A DNA stretch of 15,100 nt. Source: Bacillota bacterium. Its GTDB lineage: Bacteria > Bacillota_A > Clostridia > Lachnospirales > Lachnospiraceae. Positions 1-8,310 of the stretch are shown here, in pieces. The stretch is from positions 1 to 15,100 of the forward strand of contig JAEZSL010000184.1 of assembly GCA_023443925.1 (NCBI GenBank). Direction: 5' to 3'. A program made the position numbers and the translations under genes. Position 1 is the first letter of the stretch. Every line of letters starts with the position of its first letter. The notes below the pieces were generated by a model. The model was not told the origin of the DNA and ran no database searches. It saw nothing but the letters and a program-made list of their open reading frames with translations.

Positions 1-1122
1 TTTGAAGATTATTATTATGGGTTTATGCCCCCCAGTACCGGATTTTTAAAGTACTTTGACCTGTTTTTATATGAGGGAGGATTAATGTTACTCCTGCCTG
101 AGAAGACAAATCCCAGTGTACTGGAACCTTTTAAATCCCAGGATAAGCTTTTTGCCACTTTAAAGGAAGCCAGCCGCTGGTCCCGTGCTCTGGAAATCGA
201 AACGGTGGGAGCTTTAAATGATGCCATAGTAAATGGCAGAATCAATGATTTGATACTGACGCAGGAAGCCCTGCAGGAAATGAAAATTGGAGAAATTGCG
301 GAACAGATCAGAGTATCCGGTAAGAAGCTGGTTATGATAGCCGGGCCTTCCTCTTCTGGTAAAACTACCTTTTCCCACCGTTTATCCATACAGTTAAAGA
401 CCCATGGTTTAAATCCCCATCCCATTGCGGTGGATGATTATTTTGTGGAAAGAGAGAATACACCTTTGGATGAGGAAGGCAAGCCCAATTATGAATCCCT
501 CCTGGCCATTGATCTTGAGACCTTTAATCAGAATATGACGGATTTGTTACAGGGTAAGACGGTGGAACTGCCCAGTTTTAATTTTAAAAGCGGACATCGG
601 GAATATAAAGGGAATTATAAAACCCTAGGACCCAATGATATTCTTGTCATAGAAGGTATTCATGGTTTAAATGATAAACTGTCTTACAGTCTTCCAAGGG
701 AGAAAAAATTTAAGATTTATATCAGTGCACTGACTTCTCTTAATATCGATGAACATAACCGCATTCCCACGACGGATTTGCGCCTCTTAAGACGAATGAT
801 ACGGGATGCAAGAACCAGAGGTGCCTCTGGTCAGAAGACTATCAGCATGTGGCCTTCCGTAAGAAGAGGAGAGGAGGAAAATATCTTTCCCTTCCAGGAG
901 GATGCCGATGTTATGTTTAATTCGGCTTTGATTTATGAACTTTCAGCTCTGAAACAATATGCGGAACCGGTTTTATTTGGGATTGACCGGGAATCGGAAG
1001 AGTATGTGGAAGCCAAAAGACTGCTGAAATTCCTGGACTATTTTCTTGGAGTAAACAGTGAGCTGGTACCCCAGAACTCAATTCTGAAAGAATTTATTGG
1101 GGGTAGCTGTTTTAAGGTTTGA
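1..1122 (+). CDS. Nucleoside (uridine-type) kinase, 3' part, 5' end outside window
   Basis: The reading frame is open from base 1, so this is the C-terminal 373 residues of a longer protein. An ATG at 25 is internal: it has no ribosome site, and the residues before it match the run YGFMPPSTG typical of the family. The kinase domain has the P-loop GPSSSGKTT at frame residues 115-123, then a DDYF motif, an EGIHGLN segment and a basic RIPTTDLRLLRR stretch, as in the uridine kinase/phosphoribulokinase superfamily. Proteins with these motifs in clostridia are usually about 550 residues, with an N-terminal TGS/threonyl-tRNA-synthetase-like region that would lie upstream. The expected reaction is ATP-dependent phosphorylation of a nucleoside, probably uridine or cytidine, in the cytosol. 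The substrate is inferred from family only. A hairpin follows the stop, so it probably ends its transcription unit. Confidence 0.9.
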   Translation, partial: FEDYYYGFMPPSTGFLKYFDLFLYEGGLMLLLPEKTNPSVLEPFKSQDKLFATLKEASRWSRALEIETVGALNDAIVNGRINDLILTQEALQEMKIGEIAEQIRVSGKKLVMIAGPSSSGKTTFSHRLSIQLKTHGLNPHPIAVDDYFVERENTPLDEEGKPNYESLLAIDLETFNQNMTDLLQGKTVELPSFNFKSGHREYKGNYKTLGPNDILVIEGIHGLNDKLSYSLPREKKFKIYISALTSLNIDEHNRIPTTDLRLLRRMIRDARTRGASGQKTISMWPSVRRGEEENIFPFQEDADVMFNSALIYELSALKQYAEPVLFGIDRESEEYVEAKRLLKFLDYFLGVNSELVPQNSILKEFIGGSCFKV

Positions 1123-1153
1123 TTGCTGTAATTATGTTATATGGGTAAGTATT

Positions 1154-1190
1154 AAAAGAGTTGGGAGAAGTTATTTTTGCCCACTCTTTT
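1154..1190 (+). terminator. Probable terminator after the nucleoside kinase
   Basis: The arms AAAAGAGTTGGG and CCCACTCTTTT pair over 11 bp with one bulged T and a 14-nt loop. The right arm ends in four T but the tail is then interrupted (AAGCTTTCT), so termination may be partial. It lies 30 bases after the kinase stop and before the rnpB promoter. Confidence 0.5.
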
Positions 1191-1268
1191 AAGCTTTCTG
1201 GAAGATTGCTAAATAACACATGGATATTCCTGCAATTACATGTGATTAAAATTCTTAATACCACAGTC

Positions 1269-1297
1269 TTTACTTTCTTAAGGTTTCATGTTAGAAT
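1269..1297 (+). promoter_or_regulatory. Promoter of rnpB
   Basis: TTTACT at 1269-1274 (4/6 to the -35 consensus), a 17-bp spacer, and TAGAAT at 1292-1297 (5/6 to the -10). The predicted start at about 1304 is within a few bases of the P1 helix of RNase P RNA, which supports the assignment. Confidence 0.6.
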
Positions 1298-1306
1298 ATC
1301 ATTCTG

Positions 1307-1710
1307 TGAGTAGCACAGATGATCGCGCCTATTAGTGCCGAAAGGCCTTAGGTGAGGAAAGTCCGAGCTTCATAGGGCAGAGTGCCGGATAACGTCCGGT
1401 AGAGGCGACTCTAAGGAAAGTGCAACAGAAATATACCGCCAGAATGCTGTTTAAGGCATGCCGGTAAGGTTGGAAGGGTGGAGTAAGAGACCACCGCCTG
1501 ACTGGTAACAGTCAGGGCATATGTAAACCCCACTCGAAGCAAGACCGAATTTAAAGCGATACGGCTGCCCGCCGTGCTTTAGGGTAGGTCGCGGTTTGTA
1601 TAAGAGGCTTCTGCCTCAGGCAGAAGATTATGAAGCAAACGAGCCATATGGCGACATATGGCAAAGATAGATGATCATTTAATACAGAACTCGGCTTATA
1701 GTGCTGCTCA
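1307..1710 (+). ncRNA. rnpB: RNase P RNA
   Basis: This is the catalytic RNA that trims the 5' leader from precursor tRNAs. Conserved blocks are visible: GAGGAAAGTCCGAGCT near 1353 (5' strand of P4 and its flank), AGCAAACGAGCC near 1634, and ACAGAACTCGGCTTAT at 1684-1699 (3' strand of P4). The ends were set by the closing P1 helix, TGAGTAGCAC at 1307-1316 pairing with GTGCTGCTCA at 1701-1710 with one G-U pair. Internal helices include an 8-bp hairpin at 1608-1626 and a 7-bp helix capped by a GCGA tetraloop at 1644-1661. The roughly 404-nt length suits a bacterial type A molecule, though type was not checked by full folding. Independent promoter and terminator flank it. Confidence 0.95.
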
Positions 1711-1750
1711 TTTAAGTGAAATTTCACACGGAATGGTATTCCGGATATAG

Positions 1751-1790
1751 ATAAACGCTTTTAGAATGTATCATCTAAAAGCGTTTATTT
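1751..1790 (+). terminator. Rho-independent terminator of rnpB
   Basis: A perfect 15-bp inverted repeat (arms 1751-1765 and 1774-1788, 8-nt loop) is followed by a T-rich tail. It lies 40 bases past the end of RNase P RNA. Because the next gene fragment converges from the other side, the hairpin could also act on minus-strand transcripts, but the T tail favours the plus strand. Confidence 0.85.
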
Positions 1791-1814
1791 AATTATACAT
1801 ATATTCAATGCTGT

Positions 1815-2306
1815 TTACATAATCGATTTCCTATTAACTGATCCGGATATCCAATCCTGATGAAAACTTTCGATATAATCAATAACATGATCCGTTCCCC
1901 GTTCTCTTTCAATTAATTCTTTTATTTTCTTAGCAGATGCGATATTTTCTGATTTCTCCATATCATAAAAGCTTTGAGCAAGATCTTGTACCTGTAATGA
2001 TTTTTCATATAAAGGTTTTAGTGCATAGCCCAATTTGTTTAGCCTGTTTGCCCAGAAGGGCTGATCTACGGAAAATGGAATGATCAGCTGAGGTTTGCCG
2101 CTTTTCAATGCGGTTGCCAGCGTACCGACTCCACCATGATGAACGATGCCTTTTGCATGAGGAAAGAGCAGGGTATGAGGTGCCTGTGGTATGGCTAATA
2201 TATTCTTATGATTAGCAAAGGACATGCCACTAATCCCAGTTAAAACGATAGCTCGGTAGTCCCCCCGTTTAAATTTAATAGCGGTCAGAAGGTCAGAAAC
2301 CGACAT
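1815..2306 (-). pseudogene. GT1-family glycosyltransferase, C-terminal fragment
   Basis: The 163 residues correspond to the C-terminal nucleotide-sugar-binding half of a GT1 (UGT/sterol-glucosyltransferase or macrolide-glycosyltransferase type) enzyme, normally about 400 residues. The signature is HHGGVGT, then LKSGKPQLIIPFSVDQPFWANRL cut here into its parts: LKSGKP, IIPFSVDQPFW and NRL. The N-terminal acceptor-binding half is missing. Upstream in frame only about 21 codons remain before a TAA at 2370-2372. The last of these give FYSM, which resembles the FGSM that opens this half in intact enzymes. The first ATG (2306) has no Shine-Dalgarno sequence and no clear promoter. I read it as a 5'-truncated remnant, unlikely to be active. 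Alternatively, the N-terminal half could survive elsewhere. Confidence 0.75.
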
Positions 2307-2419
2307 GGAATAGAAAGGTTTTGTAAGAAAAAAGTAAAGACTTTTACCAGAGGATATGCTAGTATGAAATTAATCTATTATATAAAGGTTTTCAGTTATA
2401 AATTGCATTTAAGTAGAGA

Positions 2420-2448
2420 TTCTATTACATATATATATTTGGTATAAT
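2420..2448 (+). promoter_or_regulatory. Extended -10 promoter of the two-component/ABC operon
   Basis: TGGTATAAT at 2440-2448 is a perfect -10 with the TGn extension. The -35 region 17 bp upstream (TTCTAT) is poor, as expected for an extended -10 promoter or one needing an activator. The predicted start is near 2455. The preceding 40 bases are AT-rich alternating sequence, a possible regulator site. Confidence 0.65.
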
Positions 2449-2467
2449 GAAAGGACGGTTACGGAGA

Positions 2468-3169
2468 ATGGAGCAGACCAATATACTGGTGGTGGATGAT
2501 GACAGGGAGATTGCCGAGCTTGTTGAGATACATCTGGTCAGCGACGGGTATAAAGTCTTTAAAGCCTTCAGTGCTAAAGAAGGATTTGACATACTGGAAA
2601 AGGAAGATATAAAATTAATTATTCTGGACATTATGATGCCAGGAATCGACGGACTGAATATGTGCAAGACGATCCGCAATACCAGCACAATTCCCATAAT
2701 TATGCTAAGTGCCAAATCAGCGGATATTGATAAAATAATCGGTCTGAGCACCGGTGCCGATGACTATGTAATAAAACCCTTTAATCCTTTGGAGCTGACC
2801 GCACGCGTTAAGTCGCAGCTCAGAAGGTTTACCAAGTTTAACCCGAATTCCCATGAAGAAAGAGCGGACAAGGAAATCATCGTGAACCATCTTGTAATCA
2901 ATAAGGAAGACCACCGGGTCAGTGCATATGAAAAAGAAGTAAAATTAACTCCCATAGAATTTGATATCCTCTATCTGCTGGCCAGCAATCCGGGCAGGGT
3001 ATTCAGCACAGATGAGATATTTGAGAGGGTGTGGAATGAAAAAATGTATGAGGCAAATAATACGGTTATGGTCCATATCCGTAGATTACGAGAAAAAATT
3101 GAGATGGATTCCCGTAATGCTCAAATCATAAAAACAGTCTGGGGAGTTGGGTATAAAATTGAAAAATAG
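2468..3169 (+). CDS. OmpR/VanR-family response regulator
   Basis: This is a cytosolic transcription regulator of 233 residues, the usual length for the family. The receiver domain (about 1-118) has an acidic cluster DDD near residue 10, phospho-acceptor D54 in ILDIMMPG, S81 in the switch position and K103 in IKPF. A winged-helix DNA-binding domain (about 130-230) ends in VWGVGYK. I chose the second ATG (2468). The first in-frame ATG (2447) lies inside the -10 box and upstream of the predicted RNA start, and MEQTNILVVDDD is a typical family N-terminus. The ribosome site (CGGAG) is very close to the start. It is followed by an overlapping histidine kinase, its likely partner. It probably controls its own operon. 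Confidence 0.93.
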   Translation: MEQTNILVVDDDREIAELVEIHLVSDGYKVFKAFSAKEGFDILEKEDIKLIILDIMMPGIDGLNMCKTIRNTSTIPIIMLSAKSADIDKIIGLSTGADDYVIKPFNPLELTARVKSQLRRFTKFNPNSHEERADKEIIVNHLVINKEDHRVSAYEKEVKLTPIEFDILYLLASNPGRVFSTDEIFERVWNEKMYEANNTVMVHIRRLREKIEMDSRNAQIIKTVWGVGYKIEK

Positions 3170-4382
3170 CATATTTAAAAGCTTTCGTTTTGAAATCGTA
3201 CTATACAGCCTTCTGAGCCTGGTTTATACTATACTTTCGGAAGCAGCTTTATTCTTTGGAATATACCTGGTATATCATGTTTTAAATAACGATGAAAGCA
3301 GGCTGGTGCCTCCGGAGAAAATCGGCAACAGTCTTAATAATAATCTCCTGGATAATGGTGCTGCCTTAAACCGTTACCAGATAGGTGGTGACGGTTACAG
3401 CTTTATGGATCAACGCATGTTACCGGGTAAAGGCTTTATGTTCGTAGTGGTTAGCATTGCCTTAATTGCGGGGGTTGTGTTATTTACTACTTATTTTTTG
3501 CTGCTTACCAGGAAGTTCGGCAGCTATCTTGAAAAAATTGCCGGTGGAATATCGGCAATATCCGGCGGAGATTTTAATAACCGGATTGAGATTCATAATG
3601 ATGATGAATTTGGCTTTATAGCAGCCAAGTTAAACCAGATGGCGGAGGATATTAACCATCTGATTGAAAATGACAGAAAAAGTGAAAATACAAAGAATGA
3701 ACTGATTACCAGTGTCGCCCATGATCTAAGAACACCTCTTACCTCCATAATCGGGTATTTGGAGCTGGTATCGGATAAGGATAAATTAACACCTGATATG
3801 AAGCAGCGATATGTAGAAATAGCATATAGCAAGTCCAAGAGGCTGGAAAAACTTATAGAAGATTTATTTGCCTATACAAATTTTAGCTTTGGTAAGGTTA
3901 CCATGGAATTGTCGGAAATTGATATGGTGAAGTTTATTAATCAGCTGCTGGATGAATTTTATCCCAGTTTTCAGGAAAACAATCTGGAATATGAATTTAT
4001 CACGCCGCTTTCCAGTGCGGTGGTAGCTGCCGACGGCAATCTTCTTGCAAGAGCCTTTGCCAACCTGATAAGCAATGCAATTAAATATGGCAGGGATGGA
4101 AAAAGTGTCAAACTGAAATTGAAAAAGGAAGAGGAAAAAGTTATCATATCTATAACAAACTACGGCAATCTGATACCGGAAAAAGACCTGGACCATATTT
4201 TTGAACGGTTTTACCGTGTTGAAGGTTCCAGATCCAGTGAAACAGGCGGAACGGGGTTGGGTCTTGCAATTGCCAAAAGTATCATTTTGATGCATGGGGG
4301 AAGAATCGAAGTAAAAAGTGACTTTGACGGGACAGTATTTGAAGTGGCATTAGAGGAAAAGAAGGAAGGCATGGAAGAATGA
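3159..4382 (+). CDS. Sensor histidine kinase, VanS-like
   Basis: This is a membrane sensor kinase of 407 residues. Two membrane helices (about 11-38 and 91-116) enclose an extracytoplasmic loop of roughly 50 residues. A HAMP linker (about 117-170), a dimerisation/phospho-acceptor segment SVAHDLRTPLTS with H188, and a C-terminal ATPase domain follow. The ATPase domain has the N box NLISNAIKYG, the F-box segment IFERFYR and the glycine motif GGTGLGLAIAKS. I chose TTG at 3159, 12 bases after GGGGAG. The TTG at 3147 directly abuts that site. The start lies inside the regulator's last codons, so translation is coupled. The short sensing loop resembles kinases that detect membrane or envelope perturbation; the ligand is unknown. 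The stop overlaps the next start (ATGA). Confidence 0.93.
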   Translation: MKNSIFKSFRFEIVLYSLLSLVYTILSEAALFFGIYLVYHVLNNDESRLVPPEKIGNSLNNNLLDNGAALNRYQIGGDGYSFMDQRMLPGKGFMFVVVSIALIAGVVLFTTYFLLLTRKFGSYLEKIAGGISAISGGDFNNRIEIHNDDEFGFIAAKLNQMAEDINHLIENDRKSENTKNELITSVAHDLRTPLTSIIGYLELVSDKDKLTPDMKQRYVEIAYSKSKRLEKLIEDLFAYTNFSFGKVTMELSEIDMVKFINQLLDEFYPSFQENNLEYEFITPLSSAVVAADGNLLARAFANLISNAIKYGRDGKSVKLKLKKEEEKVIISITNYGNLIPEKDLDHIFERFYRVEGSRSSETGGTGLGLAIAKSIILMHGGRIEVKSDFDGTVFEVALEEKKEGMEE

Positions 4383-7084
4383 AGAAGGACACAAAGCATG
4401 ACAGCGTCAGACGGGATCACAGGCCTTGTAAAAAAAGATTTTTGTCCGCAGCTACAGTAATTTTAATAAGTTTGACCTTGTGGTCAGCGATCGCTTCAAC
4501 GCCTTTTATTGCTGGGAAACTTCCGCACTGGATGAAATGGGGCAGCATTCTTACTGTTTTAGGAGCAGATGAGGAGGAAGCCGGCACAGGGAGCAGGAAA
4601 AGCCTGGAGATGGAGGTCAGTTATGGCTACGGAGGGTACGTAAAATACGGCCGTTTCATGAATGTCACGGCGGACATAACCGGCGGAGATCATATGTTTT
4701 CCGGATGGATACAGGTTATCGTACCGAAATCCAAAAACAATGCAGTCTACCGCAGACGTATTCTGGTTACAGCCCGCACGAAAGAATCCGTATCCGTAAC
4801 TTTGCCCGTACTGGAAGATATCCCTTATATACAGGTCAGACTGACGGATAGCAACGGTAATACCATTCTCGAAAAAGAATATAAACTAAAGATAGGAAAC
4901 TATGAAAAGCTGGCATACTTAGGCATACTAAGCGATGAGCCGGTAAAACTGGATTATCTGAAAGAATTCGGCAACCGGGTATTTTATCTGGATAAAGACA
5001 GTATTTCTAGTGATTACCGGTCATTGGACCTGCTTGATGTTATTGTGATTAATCACTTTGATACATCAAAACTAAAAACTGACCAGCTGGAAGCCCTTGA
5101 TAAATGGGTTATGGAAGGAGGTACCCTGGTAATTGGTACCGGTGAATACCAGAAGGAAACCCTGGCAGAATTAAGCGGTATGTATTCGATAGAAACGGCT
5201 GGAACCGGAATTTCTGCCGATATCACTTTTGGGTTAAATAGTGATGCCCTCCAGGGGTTAAAACAGGATATGGTTGATTATGAAGAAGAAAGAAAAATTT
5301 TTCTGGAAATGATAAAAGACCGTAACGAGATGCTTAAGGCTTACGGGAATGAAACCATACCCATTGATACTTCCATCTTCCAGAGATGGACAAAAGGCAG
5401 TATTGAGCAGCTGCAGCTCAATGCGGTTGTTAAATACCTTTCAGAAGTTTTGTTAAAAGGCAGTTCTGCCATTATATCGGAAGACGGCCATAATTTGATG
5501 CAGGTCAGCTCTCATGGACATGGTAAGATCCAGTTATTTAGTTTTGACATGGGCCTGGATACAAAAAACCGGACGATGGGCCTGGCCATCTTAAATGAAA
5601 TCCGCAAAAATATGAGTAATGCCAAATTGGCTCAATTGGATGAAGAATATTATGGATCCTATTTAAATTACGGTGTTTTTAACAGTATGTCCTACACAAA
5701 TGCGAAAGAAATACCCAAAACCGGAAAATACATTATCATACTTGCAGTTTACATCTGTATTATAGGACCTGTCACATATCTTATCTTGAAAAAGTTTGAT
5801 AAGAGAAGCCTGACCTGGTGTATGGTACCACTGGCCGCCGTAATTTTTACTTTAATCGTTTATTTTGCAGGTGCCGATACCAGGATTGATGAGCCTTATG
5901 CCGGGTATGTGAGGCTGCTTAGTTTTAAGAATAGTAACAAAGCCAATGAAGAACTGTATTTTTCGCTGACAGCTCCCTATAACCACAATTATTCCATATC
6001 CCTTGACAATCGTTATGATATTGTTGAACTGAGGGGAAATGGTGACAGCAGTTATCTGTATAATTACAAGAAGAAAAAGATTTACTATGATAATTATATT
6101 ACAGCCATCAATTACGATACGGATAAAACGGAACTGGAGATAATGGATAATCCGGCCTTTTCACCTGTTTATTACCAATGGAGTGGTTCCTATGAGGAAG
6201 AGGACAGATTGACCTATGATATTCACTATGCGGGAGATAAGGTTTCCGGGACCGTTACCAATGGATTTGATTTTGATTTAAGCAATGCCATGTTAACCAG
6301 TGACGGTTATGTTATTCATATCGGTGAAATCAAAAAGGGCGAGACAATTTCCTTAAGCGGGAAAGATGCTGTATTTATGACTACCAGGGACGAACTTTAT
6401 AATACGGATATTATAAACCGTGTAGCAGGGGGAACCGGGGATCCGAAGGAGAACACACCTTCTGTTAACCGCCTGTCTAATGTCCTGTATTATCTGACGG
6501 AGAATAATTTACTGGATAATCAGCATAGCAGTTGTATTATCGGATTTGTAAAGGAAACCAAACCGGATCAGAACGAAAAGGGTAGTTTGCTGGAGGATTT
6601 AAAGAAGAAACTGGAAACCTACGGTACTACAGCCATCCAGCTGCCGGTGGAAGTTAATTATACCCAGGGCAGTCGGATATTTGTCCCCTCTATCGATCCT
6701 TATGTCCTAATGTCGGAAGGATATTTTGATAAGTATTATCAATCCCGTTATTTAAGCAGTGATAGTATGACGGTTAAATACCATCTTCCGGAGGAGGATA
6801 AGGTGCTGTCCTTTGAATATCTGTCAAACAGAAATCAGGATAGCAGCAGTGATTACCTCAGTGCATTTGACGGCAGTATCTATTTTCTCAATATAAAGAC
6901 CGGAGAGTATGACGAAGTATTCCGTGAAGGAGCAGGCGGCAGCGAAACGGACATCCGTAATTATTTGACGGATCAAAACACCATAACCATCCGTTACAGC
7001 ACAGAAATGTCATTAAAAGGCTACCAGATGGTGCTGCCTTATATCTCTTATTGGAAGGAGGCGGATTCTGATGCTGGAAATTAA
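4379..7084 (+). CDS. Large membrane protein with amidotransferase-like extracytoplasmic domain, ABC partner
   Basis: A 901-residue protein I cannot name. A basic N-terminus precedes one membrane helix (about 20-42). A long outside region (about 60-445) begins with a beta-rich stretch, then a segment like the GATase1-like/DUF4350 fold: LGILSDEP, LDVIVINHFDTSKL, and LDKWVMEGGTLVIGTG, where a class I amidotransferase core would sit. I see no obvious Cys-His-Glu triad, so catalysis is doubtful. Two further helices (about 448-469 and 480-499) are joined by the basic turn KKFDKR, so the final 400 Tyr/Asp-rich residues are again outside. The start overlaps the kinase stop and has AGGAAGG 9 bases upstream. 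The end overlaps the ATPase start by 14 bases. By position and topology it is likely the accessory subunit of the ABC transporter, somewhat like GldG in the Gld system (inference). Confidence 0.85.
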   Translation: MKKDTKHDSVRRDHRPCKKRFLSAATVILISLTLWSAIASTPFIAGKLPHWMKWGSILTVLGADEEEAGTGSRKSLEMEVSYGYGGYVKYGRFMNVTADITGGDHMFSGWIQVIVPKSKNNAVYRRRILVTARTKESVSVTLPVLEDIPYIQVRLTDSNGNTILEKEYKLKIGNYEKLAYLGILSDEPVKLDYLKEFGNRVFYLDKDSISSDYRSLDLLDVIVINHFDTSKLKTDQLEALDKWVMEGGTLVIGTGEYQKETLAELSGMYSIETAGTGISADITFGLNSDALQGLKQDMVDYEEERKIFLEMIKDRNEMLKAYGNETIPIDTSIFQRWTKGSIEQLQLNAVVKYLSEVLLKGSSAIISEDGHNLMQVSSHGHGKIQLFSFDMGLDTKNRTMGLAILNEIRKNMSNAKLAQLDEEYYGSYLNYGVFNSMSYTNAKEIPKTGKYIIILAVYICIIGPVTYLILKKFDKRSLTWCMVPLAAVIFTLIVYFAGADTRIDEPYAGYVRLLSFKNSNKANEELYFSLTAPYNHNYSISLDNRYDIVELRGNGDSSYLYNYKKKKIYYDNYITAINYDTDKTELEIMDNPAFSPVYYQWSGSYEEEDRLTYDIHYAGDKVSGTVTNGFDFDLSNAMLTSDGYVIHIGEIKKGETISLSGKDAVFMTTRDELYNTDIINRVAGGTGDPKENTPSVNRLSNVLYYLTENNLLDNQHSSCIIGFVKETKPDQNEKGSLLEDLKKKLETYGTTAIQLPVEVNYTQGSRIFVPSIDPYVLMSEGYFDKYYQSRYLSSDSMTVKYHLPEEDKVLSFEYLSNRNQDSSSDYLSAFDGSIYFLNIKTGEYDEVFREGAGGSETDIRNYLTDQNTITIRYSTEMSLKGYQMVLPYISYWKEADSDAGN

Positions 7085-8003
7085 AAATCTGACAAAGCAG
7101 TATGGCAAATTTACGGCTCTTAATAATTTGAATCTGGAAATTAGAAAAGGTCAGATCTTTGGATTTGTAGGGCCAAACGGTGCAGGGAAAACGACCACTA
7201 TGCGTATTATAGCCGGCCTCTTAAAGGCCGACTCCGGCACAGTTTTTGTGGGAGGCGTAGATGCCAGGCACAATCCCAGGGGATTGAAAAGTAAAATTGG
7301 TTACATGCCGGATTTTTTTGGTGTTTATGATAATTTGAAAGCTCTGGAATATATGGAGTTTTATGCTTCCATCTATGGAATTAACGGCAGGAAAGCAAAA
7401 AAACTATGTTTGGAATTAATGGAACTGGTAAGATTGTCCGAACAGGCAGACAGTTATGTGGATGAAATGTCCAGAGGCATGAAGCAGCGCCTTTGCCTGG
7501 CAAGGAGTCTGGTTCATGATCCGGAGCTGCTCATACTTGATGAACCGGCATCCGGACTGGATCCCAGGGCACGCTTTGAGATGAAGGAAATACTAAAAGA
7601 ACTTCATAACCGGGGCAAGACTATATTAATCAGCTCCCATATCCTTCCTGAGTTAGCTCAGATGTGCAGCAACATCGGTATTATTGAAAAAGGCAGAATG
7701 GTGGTAAATGGTACGGTAGAAGAAATTCTTTCTGCCAGAGGAACCGCCAGCCCAATCATTATGAAATTTACGGCAGGCCAGGAAAGTGCTGTTGAAGTAC
7801 TCAAGCAGAATAGTCTGGTCCAGAACATAATAATTCGTGAGAATAGTATATCCATTCTATTTAAAGGAAATGAAGAAGAGGAAGCAAATCTGCTTGCGGT
7901 TCTGATACAAAACGGTGCCAGGCTGTCTAGCTTTGTAAGAGAGGAGAGCAGTCTGGAGTCCTTGTTCTTACAGATAACCGAAAGGGAAGAAGCAGGGACT
8001 TAG
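7071..8003 (+). CDS. ABC transporter ATP-binding protein
   Basis: A 310-residue ATPase of the ABC-2 export group (CcmA/GldA-like), cytosolic. Walker A is GPNGAGKTT (residues 34-42), the Q-loop region reads GYMPDFF, the signature is SRGMKQR (a variant of LSGGQ), Walker B is LLILDEPASGLDP, and the H-loop is ISSHIL. After about residue 215 a C-terminal accessory domain of some 90 residues follows, usual in drug- and peptide-type exporters. The start is well supported by GGAGG 8-10 bases upstream, and it overlaps the previous gene by 14 bases. It should power the permease downstream. The stop codon TAG at 8001 forms part of the first hairpin-repeat module that fills the following gap. Confidence 0.95.
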   Translation: MLEIKNLTKQYGKFTALNNLNLEIRKGQIFGFVGPNGAGKTTTMRIIAGLLKADSGTVFVGGVDARHNPRGLKSKIGYMPDFFGVYDNLKALEYMEFYASIYGINGRKAKKLCLELMELVRLSEQADSYVDEMSRGMKQRLCLARSLVHDPELLILDEPASGLDPRARFEMKEILKELHNRGKTILISSHILPELAQMCSNIGIIEKGRMVVNGTVEEILSARGTASPIIMKFTAGQESAVEVLKQNSLVQNIIIRENSISILFKGNEEEEANLLAVLIQNGARLSSFVREESSLESLFLQITEREEAGT

Positions 8004-8295
8004 AGTGAAAATGCGTGGTTTATTTCAGCAGCGTCGCAAGCAGGTTTGAGGTATGCATGGGCGTTAGTGTGAAATAAAGTGTATTTCAAACCCTGATTGG
8101 AGGCAGTAAAATATCTGCCAGCAGATGATTTATGCCATGGGAGCTAGTATGAATTGCCTCGCCAAATACATGGGAGGCATTAGAAGAATAGCAAAAGCGG
8201 ATATTCTACTCGGTTTATGCCAGGAAGACTTGGCATTTGTATGATAAAAAACATTTTACACCCATACAATGATTGGAAGGTGTGCCTGAGCACAC
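8000..8295 (+). repeat. Array of hairpin repeat modules between ATPase and permease genes
   Basis: No gene lies between 8004 and 8310. The stretch holds modules sharing the core CATGGGnG-TTAG-nnGAA. They are at 8055-8078 (module A), 8133-8158 and 8168-8192 (module C), with a degenerate TTAGAGTGAAAA at 8000-8011. Between them are stem-loops: GAAATA/TATTTC (8071-8087), ATCTGC-CA-GCAGAT (8113-8126, module B), TGCCTC/GAGGCA (8155-8179), AGAATA/TATTCT (8185-8207), ATGCCA/TGGCAT (8217-8236) and GTGTGC-CTGA-GCACAC (8280-8295). The order is A-B-C. Related modules recur after the permease gene. None has a terminator-type T tail, so the operon can be read through. Strand is given as that of the operon. 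Confidence 0.75.
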
Positions 8296-8310
8296 AGATA
8301 GGAGTTGGAG

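Noticed and set aside
8000..8300. CRISPR-like array
   Set aside because: Modules are diverged, unevenly spaced and self-structured, there are no unique spacers of constant length, and no cas genes are present.
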